Origin: CALXOJ01 sp034120015
GTDB taxonomy: Bacteria > Spirochaetota > Spirochaetia > JAFGXN01
Assembly (NCBI GenBank): GCA_034120015.1
Contig: JAXEIF010000001.1
Location: 1-30,298 of the forward strand
Direction of reading: 5' to 3'
Length of the DNA stretch: 30,298 nucleotides
The translations under genes were made by a program, and so were the position numbers. Of this stretch, positions 24,637 through 30,298 are shown piece after piece. Position 1 is the stretch's first letter, and every line of letters begins with the position of its first letter. The notes beneath the pieces are model-generated. The model was not told the DNA's origin. It did not search any database and saw only the letters and a list, made by a program, of their open reading frames with translations.

Positions 24637-25743
24637 ATGAAAAGGTCAAACGGAAAACAGGTTTTTATCGGAGTGACATTTGCAGCTCTCATACTGATTA
24701 TCATCACAATTCTGGCAACGATTGTCATCACATCGGAACTCAATAAACGACGGCAGATCGCCAAAATTATATTACCGGTTGCCGTTCAAAAACCGATAAA
24801 GGGAGAAATTCGTCAGTCCGTCACTATTAACGGCTATATTAACAACGAATCAACGGTTGATGTTATTCCGATGGCACAGGGAACACTCCTTCAGCTCCAC
24901 GTCAGGGAAGGACAAACCGTTCGCAAAGGACAACGGCTGGCAACAATCGACAGTTCCGCACTGAAAGTCCAAAAAGCCCAGGCCGAAAGTGCCTATCAGA
25001 CTGCAAAATCGGCTTTCGACCGGGTCGAGGCACTTTACAAAGAAAATCTGACCAGTAAACAGGACTACGAAACGGCAAAAAATATGCTGGCGGGAGCAAA
25101 AGCTCAAAACGATGCCGTACAGCTACAACTGGATTATACCAATGTCACGGCACCCATCGACGGAAAAGTGCTGATTATTATTACAAAAGAAGGATCGATT
25201 GCCTCTCCGCAAATGCCGCTGATGCGGATATCCAACCCGAAAACCATTGCCGTTACCAATGCGCTTCCCGAAAAATATTACGAACAGTTTGCCGAAGCAC
25301 GTTCCAAAATGGAAGTTTTTGTCCACCGTCCCGGAAGCGATACGCCGCCGGCACCCGCCTATATCTTTTCCGTAAGCGACTACATCGATTTTCAGAGCAA
25401 AACATTTGTTGTCAAAAGTTCATTCGGACAACGGCCGCCCAACTGGGTTCCCGGTATGTTCGTCAAAACGGAATTTGTTTTAAAAAGCAAAAAGAATATT
25501 TATATGCTCCCCTTTGAACTTCTGGTTGCGGGAGAACGGCTGTGGATTGTCGAACGCTCCGAAGAAAATCCGGAGATGGGAACCGCACGGATGATTTCGT
25601 TTATTCCCGAATTTTTTAACGCGGACAGTTTTGAAATCCCGGAAGAATTTGCCTCTTATGAGTTTGTCTGCGAAGGACAGGAATTCCTTTACGAAGGAGA
25701 ATCCGTCAGAATCATTGACCGTCAGCAGGAAGCCGTAAAATGA
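24637..25743 (+). CDS. RND efflux membrane fusion protein (periplasmic adaptor)
   Basis: The 368-residue protein has one N-terminal membrane anchor at about 9-31, with no cleavage site. A split lipoyl domain (VREGQTVRKGQRLA near 89 and the TAPIDGKV half near 170) flanks an alpha-helical hairpin at about 105-160. A beta-barrel and a membrane-proximal domain follow. This is the HlyD/AcrA-type adaptor that links an inner-membrane RND pump to an outer-membrane channel. It overlaps the pump gene by 4 bp (ATGA), so the two are made together. The start is near-leaderless. Confidence 0.92.
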   Translation: MKRSNGKQVFIGVTFAALILIIITILATIVITSELNKRRQIAKIILPVAVQKPIKGEIRQSVTINGYINNESTVDVIPMAQGTLLQLHVREGQTVRKGQRLATIDSSALKVQKAQAESAYQTAKSAFDRVEALYKENLTSKQDYETAKNMLAGAKAQNDAVQLQLDYTNVTAPIDGKVLIIITKEGSIASPQMPLMRISNPKTIAVTNALPEKYYEQFAEARSKMEVFVHRPGSDTPPAPAYIFSVSDYIDFQSKTFVVKSSFGQRPPNWVPGMFVKTEFVLKSKKNIYMLPFELLVAGERLWIVERSEENPEMGTARMISFIPEFFNADSFEIPEEFASYEFVCEGQEFLYEGESVRIIDRQQEAVK

Positions 25744-28700
25744 AACTGCCCGAATTATGCATACGCCATCGTGCGGCTATAGCTATTCTGATTGCCGTTG
25801 CTTTTCTGGCCGGAATCCTTTCATGGCGTGCCATGAACAAAGAGCTGATTCCCAACATCTCGATGCCGACCATATACATCGCGGTTCCTTATGAAGGAGC
25901 GTCGGCCGACCAGATAAACGACAAAATTACAAAAATTCTCGAAAACGAGTTTTCGACAATGCCCAACCTGACAGGAATGACGGCCACCAACTTTTCCGGT
26001 GTTGTTCTGATGCTGCTGACGTTTGACGAATCCGTCGATCTGTATTCGAAAATCCTCGATGTCCGGGAAGTCATCAACCAAAACAAAAGCCGTCTGCCGG
26101 AAGATATACGAGAACCGATTATCGCATTCGGCGGTGCTACCGATATCCCGATTTTTTCGGTAGCTGTTATCAGCGAACTCGATTTCGAAGAGCTGGTCCG
26201 TTTTGCCGAAGACGAACTGATTCCCGAGCTCTCCCATCTGGACGGAGTCGCCGAAGTCGAAATTGACGGATACAAGCGTCGGGAAGTCGACGTGACTCTA
26301 CGCATGGATGATTTGTCGGCTAACGGTGTTTCGGCACTGGAAGTCTACGGGGCTCTTTCGACAAAATCGGTATCGATTCCCGCCGGTTACGCGACTTTTC
26401 AGAAGAAAAAAGTCAGTCTGAAAACGGTTTCGGAAAGTGCCAACCTCGAAGAAATCCGCAACATTATTGTCGGAAGCGCCAACGGGGCACCGATTTATCT
26501 CGAAAATGTCGCCGATGTCGAATTCCGTTATAATGAAAAAAAACGGGAAATTACGACCGACGGAAAAGAAGTCATCGTTGTCTCCGTCAAACGCCGTTCC
26601 GACGGCAATGCCGTTTCGATTATTCAGCAGTCGAAGGAAATACTGAAAGAATTCAGTGCAAGTAAAGGCAACAGTATCGATTTTCAGATTCTCGATGATG
26701 ACAGTACAATGGTTATCAATTCCATCAATTCGATTATTCTTTCGGCCGTACTGGGAATCATTCTTGCCGTTCTGATTATTCTGATTTTCCTGAGAGATAC
26801 CCGATCGACAATTATCATCGGAACTTCGATCCCGCTCAGTATCATCTGCAGTATCATCTGCATGAATGTATTCGGAATTTCGATCAATTTTCTCAGTCTC
26901 TGCGGAATTACGGTTGCGTTGGGTATGGTTGTCGACAACTCGATTGTCGTTTTCGAAAGTATATTCACACAAAAAGACAAAGGTCTGGATGCCGAAAATT
27001 CCGCTGCGGAAGGAAGCCGCATCGTCGGAGGAGCGATTGTCGCTTCGACTACAACAACGGCATGCGTTTTTATCCCCCTGCTGTTTCTCAGCGGCATTGC
27101 CGGCATCTTTTTTAAGGATATTGCCCTGACCCTGGTTTTTGCGATTATTGCCTCGATGCTGACCGCTATTACGGTCGTGCCGGCAATGTGCGCGCGTTTT
27201 TTGCGCGGAGAAAACCGACTGAAACCGCCCGCCTTTATGACAGCCGTCAGCAACGGAGTTGAAGCTGCGTTAATCCGCTTATCCAACTTTTACGGAAATA
27301 TTCTGGATAAAGCACTTTCCCACAGAAAAGTCATTGTTGCCATGGCTGTCCTGATTCTGATTATTACGGGACTGCTGATATCGATGATGGGAATTATATT
27401 CCTTCCGCCGACCGACTATTCGACCATCAAAGTGGAAATGTCCGTACCGGAAAGTTACACATTCGACCAATCGAAAGCAAAAGTTAAAGAAGTCGAGACA
27501 AAAATTGCCGAAGTCATGGGGGAAGATCTTGTCAGACGGGTCTTTTTTGTCAATAACGAACGATCCGAAAGTCTTTTCTTTATGAATGCGGCACCGATTA
27601 CGGGAACACTCTTTTTAAAACCGGTCGGAGAACGGGACAAAACCGCCATCGAATGGGTCGACGAGCTGGATGATATTATTGCCGATGAAATTACCGACTG
27701 CGAAGTGGTCTTTACAAACGGCGGTCTCGATTACCTGATCCGCTACGTGACCGGCGGCGATAAAATCTACTCGGTCTCAATCGAAGGAAACGATTTGGAC
27801 GTGATGTACAAAGCGGCAACCCAAATCGAGAATCTGCTCAAACAGGACCCCGAAATCTACAAGACAAAAAAAAGCATGGATCTGGGCAGCAAAGAAGCCG
27901 TTATCCGTCTCGATCCGGACCGCATGGGGACAATGGGTATTGACAGCAAGCAGGCAGCTTTCACAACCCGTATCCTTTTCAGCAAAACCAATGTCGGTGT
28001 TTTCAGTCAAAACGGGGTTCTTTACGATATGTATCTGAAAAGCGACTACAGCGACAAGCCGATTACGGAAGAGTCACTAGAAAACATTTATATCCGGAAT
28101 ATGATGAACGGATTTTCGGCACTGGCCACGTTCTCGGAAATCAGCTTCGAAAATGTAGCGACAAAAATCGATCGTCAGGATCGAAAAAATATCATTACCG
28201 TAACGGGATATGCGGACACCAATGATCTCAGCGGTATTCAAACACGCATGACAGCTCATTTTTCAAAGCTGAACCTTCCCTACGGCGTTTCCTGGAAAAC
28301 CACGGGAGCTGGAAAACTGGTTCAGGACATGGTTTCCGACGTTCTCGGCGCTCTGGCGATTGCTGTTTTTCTGGTTTATGCCGTCATGGTCATTCAGTTT
28401 AACCGCTTCAGTCAGCCGTTTATCATTCTTCTGTCCATTCCTTTCTGTCTGATCGGCGTTATTCTCGGATTGCTGATATTCGGATCTCAGATTTCCATGA
28501 TTGCCTTTTTGGGAATTATCGCGCTTGCCGGTATAGTCGTTAACAACGCCATCGTTCTGGTCGACTATATCAATTTTCTCAGAACGGAAAAAACAATGGA
28601 GTTAAGACCGGCGATAATCGAAGGGTGTAAAAACCGTCTTCGCCCGATTTTAATGACCACACTGACTACGCTTTTCGGAATTCTGCCTCTGGCTTTCGCC

Positions 28701-28859
28701 CGGGGGAACGGATCCGAAGTCTATGCCCCACTCGGACAGGCCATTTTCGGAGGTCTGTTTACTTCGACTCTGATTACACTGATCTTAATCCCGATTTTAT
28801 ACGAAGCGCTGGAAAACAGAAAAGAAAAGCGTCTGACAAATCCGAATACGGAGGAGTAA
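25740..28859 (+). CDS. RND-family multidrug/solute efflux transporter
   Basis: The 1039-residue inner-membrane pump (AcrB/MdtB-like, HAE-type length) has a first membrane helix at about 10-29 and a large periplasmic domain at about 35-325. A helix bundle from about 330 follows, then a second periplasmic loop and a final bundle ending near residue 1020. The TM4 proton-relay region reads GMVVDNSIVVFES, with Asp399 in the AcrB Asp407 position and Asn400 for Asp408. The TM10 stretch reads GIVVNNAIVLVDY, with Asn where AcrB has Lys940. These changes occur in many RND subfamilies, and substrate class cannot be inferred. It has no TolC partner here, and an exported TPR-like protein gene follows. Confidence 0.94.
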   Translation: MKLPELCIRHRAAIAILIAVAFLAGILSWRAMNKELIPNISMPTIYIAVPYEGASADQINDKITKILENEFSTMPNLTGMTATNFSGVVLMLLTFDESVDLYSKILDVREVINQNKSRLPEDIREPIIAFGGATDIPIFSVAVISELDFEELVRFAEDELIPELSHLDGVAEVEIDGYKRREVDVTLRMDDLSANGVSALEVYGALSTKSVSIPAGYATFQKKKVSLKTVSESANLEEIRNIIVGSANGAPIYLENVADVEFRYNEKKREITTDGKEVIVVSVKRRSDGNAVSIIQQSKEILKEFSASKGNSIDFQILDDDSTMVINSINSIILSAVLGIILAVLIILIFLRDTRSTIIIGTSIPLSIICSIICMNVFGISINFLSLCGITVALGMVVDNSIVVFESIFTQKDKGLDAENSAAEGSRIVGGAIVASTTTTACVFIPLLFLSGIAGIFFKDIALTLVFAIIASMLTAITVVPAMCARFLRGENRLKPPAFMTAVSNGVEAALIRLSNFYGNILDKALSHRKVIVAMAVLILIITGLLISMMGIIFLPPTDYSTIKVEMSVPESYTFDQSKAKVKEVETKIAEVMGEDLVRRVFFVNNERSESLFFMNAAPITGTLFLKPVGERDKTAIEWVDELDDIIADEITDCEVVFTNGGLDYLIRYVTGGDKIYSVSIEGNDLDVMYKAATQIENLLKQDPEIYKTKKSMDLGSKEAVIRLDPDRMGTMGIDSKQAAFTTRILFSKTNVGVFSQNGVLYDMYLKSDYSDKPITEESLENIYIRNMMNGFSALATFSEISFENVATKIDRQDRKNIITVTGYADTNDLSGIQTRMTAHFSKLNLPYGVSWKTTGAGKLVQDMVSDVLGALAIAVFLVYAVMVIQFNRFSQPFIILLSIPFCLIGVILGLLIFGSQISMIAFLGIIALAGIVVNNAIVLVDYINFLRTEKTMELRPAIIEGCKNRLRPILMTTLTTLFGILPLAFARGNGSEVYAPLGQAIFGGLFTSTLITLILIPILYEALENRKEKRLTNPNTEE

Positions 28860-28861
28860 AA

Positions 28862-29692
28862 ATGAAAAATAAATTCTTTTTGCCGCTTTTGATTTTCTCG
28901 ACGATAACAATGTCTGTCAACAGTCAATCACCGTTAAACAGGCTCGATTCGTATTTTTTGGCAGGAGAAAAAGATAAAGCGACCGCCTATGCGGAATCGA
29001 TTTTAAATGATACGAAGCAAACATTATCGCAAAAGAAAGCAGTCGCCTCTTACCTGGAAATCCGCCGTATATTGGGAGATAAAACACTTTCCGACCGCGA
29101 AAAACGCAACCGACTCGACGACGGGATGACGGCTGCCAGCGAAGCGGTCAACGCCTCTCCCGTTTGTGCGGATGCCTACTACGCCAGGGGTTTAAACCGA
29201 ATGTTTGCCGCCAATCTCGTACGCGAGTTTTCGTCGTTAAACAATATCACCGATGCCAAAGATGATTTTATCCGAACCTACAATCTCGACAAGACTCACT
29301 ACGGCAGTCTCAGCGAACTTTCCGGGATTTACGGTTATATGCCGGAGCTGATTACCTTCGGAGACCGAAACATTGCTGTCAATCTCTCGAAACAACTGTA
29401 TTCTATCCGCGGATCGAAGAGAGATGCTGCCCAGCTTGCCGCCCTACTCTTGCGTCGCGACTGGAGTGCAAAAAAAAGAAACAGTAACCGAAGCACTGCA
29501 AAGGAGGCATATCAAATCGCAAAATCACCGTTTGAAGCGGCCGCCGCATTTGAAGGAAAAGAAAGCGGAAAAAACATTACGTCCGAAAGCGATTCTGTCG
29601 ATGACCGACGGGAGGCCGACGCCCTCTGCAGAAAACACTCCTTAACAGCGGAAGAAATTACCGGGGAAACAGCCTGGAGCCGGGATTTCTAA
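28862..29692 (+). CDS. Exported TPR-like helical protein of the RND operon
   Basis: The 276-residue protein has a signal peptide (1-21, ending VNS) and helical repeats that look TPR-like: ...AYAESIL near 43 and AASEAVNASPVCADAYYARGLN at about 91-112. The last 70 residues are rich in Lys, Ser and Glu, with low complexity. I do not recognise the family with confidence; treponemal TatT-type periplasmic TPR proteins are a distant comparison. GGAGGAG lies 5 nt before the ATG and 2 bp separate it from the pump stop. It is therefore part of the operon and probably works with the pump in the periplasm. Its stop codon overlaps the T run of the convergent small-RNA terminator. Confidence 0.8.
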   Translation: MKNKFFLPLLIFSTITMSVNSQSPLNRLDSYFLAGEKDKATAYAESILNDTKQTLSQKKAVASYLEIRRILGDKTLSDREKRNRLDDGMTAASEAVNASPVCADAYYARGLNRMFAANLVREFSSLNNITDAKDDFIRTYNLDKTHYGSLSELSGIYGYMPELITFGDRNIAVNLSKQLYSIRGSKRDAAQLAALLLRRDWSAKKRNSNRSTAKEAYQIAKSPFEAAAAFEGKESGKNITSESDSVDDRREADALCRKHSLTAEEITGETAWSRDF

Positions 29693-29722
29693 AAAAACAC
29701 TCCACGGAACCTACCGTGGAGT
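29691..29722 (-). terminator. Intrinsic terminator of the small RNA
   Basis: The arms 29714-29722 and 29699-29707 form a perfect 9-bp stem (ACTCCACGG) with a 6-nt loop. On the minus strand it is followed by G and seven T. The plus-strand side is followed by AAAGGAGG, so it does not look like a terminator for the RND operon. Confidence 0.85.
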
Positions 29723-29770
29723 AAAGGAGGATATACTTTTTGGTCATCAAACATTTTCTAATTAACTTAT
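29691..29770 (-). ncRNA. Candidate small RNA with an anti-Shine-Dalgarno segment
   Basis: A consensus promoter at 29776-29805 predicts a start near 29770, and an intrinsic terminator ends the transcript near 29691, giving about 80 nt. The first 48 nt have no strong fold and end in UCCUCCUUU (about 29731-29723), which is the 16S rRNA 3' tail sequence. An ATG at 29754 opens 21 codons that run through the terminator hairpin, without a Shine-Dalgarno site, so I judge it non-coding. It lies between the rRNA operon terminator and the end of the RND operon, antisense to neither except at the stop codon. Function is inferred, not shown. Confidence 0.55.
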
Positions 29771-29775
29771 GACTA

Positions 29776-29805
29776 ATTATATAATCGGTTAAAACGGTTT
29801 GTCAA
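29776..29805 (-). promoter_or_regulatory. Strong consensus promoter of the small RNA
   Basis: Minus-strand TTGACA (29800-29805; 6 of 6) and TATAAT (29776-29781; 6 of 6) have an 18-nt spacer; a TATATA alternative gives 16 nt. The DNA upstream (29806 to about 29830) is A/T runs resembling an UP element. It is the best promoter match I see in the window. Confidence 0.75.
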
Positions 29806-29892
29806 TATTTTTAACTAAAAATTAAACAAAATAATTCCTATTATATTTATTATAAAAAGTGATAAGTAAATAATAAATCTCAAGGTAATAAA
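29806..29892. other. AT-rich spacer between the rRNA terminator and the small-RNA promoter
   Basis: Nearly pure A/T with no convincing open frame. It includes the T tail of the rRNA terminator at the right and the UP-like tract at the left. Nothing else recognised. Confidence 0.6.
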
Positions 29893-29928
29893 ATAGAACA
29901 GCCCCTACCGAGGCGGGGGCTGTTCTAT
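29886..29928 (-). terminator. Intrinsic terminator of the rRNA operon
   Basis: A perfect 13-bp stem (29893-29905 with 29916-29928; core AACAGCCCC) and a 10-nt loop lie 38 nt after the 5S gene. On the minus strand it is followed by TTTTATT. Confidence 0.9.
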
Positions 29929-29965
29929 ACGGGGAAAGAAATATTAACCGCGAAGATAAAAAAAA

Positions 29966-30076
<111 letters not shown>

Positions 30077-30170
30077 AAATTAACAAACTTATTTTTCGAT
30101 CTCAACCTCTCCTCTGCCCTCTGCGGCAGCCTTAAGGGAGTCTCGACAGACAAGGGCCAACAGGAAATAT
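30077..30170 (-). other. 23S-5S intergenic spacer
   Basis: About 94 nt between 23S and 5S. It has a small CTGCC/GGCAG hairpin and no tRNA gene. It is presumably processed from the precursor. Confidence 0.7.
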
Positions 30171-30298
30171 GGTCAAGCCTCACGATCGATTAGTATTGCT
30201 CGGCTGAATACATTACTGCACTTATACCTGCAACCTATCAACCGGATGTTCTATCCGGAATCTTTAGGAGACTTATAGTCTCGGGGATATCTCATCTT
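30171..30298 (-). rRNA. rrl: 23S ribosomal RNA, 3' end (partial)
   Basis: The minus strand matches the 3' end of 23S rRNA, with the late-domain VI segments GTTGATAGG, GCAGGTATAAGTGCAG, GCCGAGCAATACTAAT and the terminal GTGAGGCTTGACC. About 128 nt are present and the gene continues past the right edge. The 3' end near 30171 is approximate. Confidence 0.93.

Noticed and set aside
29689..29754. 21-codon ATG frame inside the small-RNA transcript (minus strand)
   Set aside because: It has no Shine-Dalgarno site, passes through the whole terminator hairpin and T run, and its stop lies beyond the expected RNA end.
29723..29772. Plus-strand AAAGGAGG followed by a TTG and a 10-codon frame
   Set aside because: No promoter on that strand and a trivially short product. 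The sequence is better explained as the complement of the small RNA's anti-SD segment.

Overview
The window (about 30.3 kb, near 50% GC by eye) looks like bacterial chromosome from an organism with two membranes. It carries an RND efflux pump, an SLBB/Wza-type export protein and a lipoprotein signal peptide. The sigma70-like -35/-10 boxes argue against Bacteroidota, whose promoter consensus differs. The gene mix and the 23S 3' end would fit Spirochaetota (Treponema/Spirochaetales-like) or a neighbouring lineage. That is a guess; the 5S and 23S sequences would settle it.

Layout. (1) Positions 1-7208, minus strand: sbcB (exonuclease I), then nadC-nadA-nadB, the de novo route from aspartate to nicotinate mononucleotide. 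Last comes a secreted trypsin-like protease whose C-terminal tail is a 15-bp/pentapeptide tandem repeat running off the left edge. (2) 7287-13098, plus strand: a GH127/DUF1680-like protein that seems to have lost the catalytic and zinc residues, then hisS and a DEAH helicase (HrpA-like) overlapping by 4 bp. (3) 13106-14146, minus strand: aroB, convergent with the helicase gene. (4) 14204-18221, plus strand: an SLBB export protein, a cysteine desulfurase and thiI, tightly packed. The last two form a likely tRNA 4-thiouridine pair. (5) 18294-24500, minus strand: metX-metW (methionine pathway), then a 1419-residue GH16 lipoprotein with bacterial Ig-like domains. (6) 24637-29692, plus strand: a membrane fusion protein, an RND pump and a small TPR-like exported protein, with no TolC-type gene. 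(7) 29691-30298, minus strand: the 3' end of an rRNA operon (23S end, 5S, terminator). Just beyond it lies an apparently undescribed stand-alone transcription unit of about 80 nt.

Two observations stand out. First, the unit at 29691-29805 (minus) has a TTGACA-18-TATAAT promoter, an AT-rich upstream tract, about 48 nt of open RNA and a strong intrinsic terminator. The open RNA contains UCCUCCUUU, the anti-Shine-Dalgarno sequence of 16S rRNA, so this is a candidate small RNA that could bind ribosome-binding sites. Second, five operon-head genes (sbcB, nadC, GH127-like, metX, fusion protein) have a well-spaced promoter whose -10 box ends only 6-9 nt before the start codon. None has a properly placed Shine-Dalgarno site. 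This predicts widespread leaderless or near-leaderless mRNAs, while the internal genes and hisS, SLBB and GH16 have ordinary Shine-Dalgarno sites.
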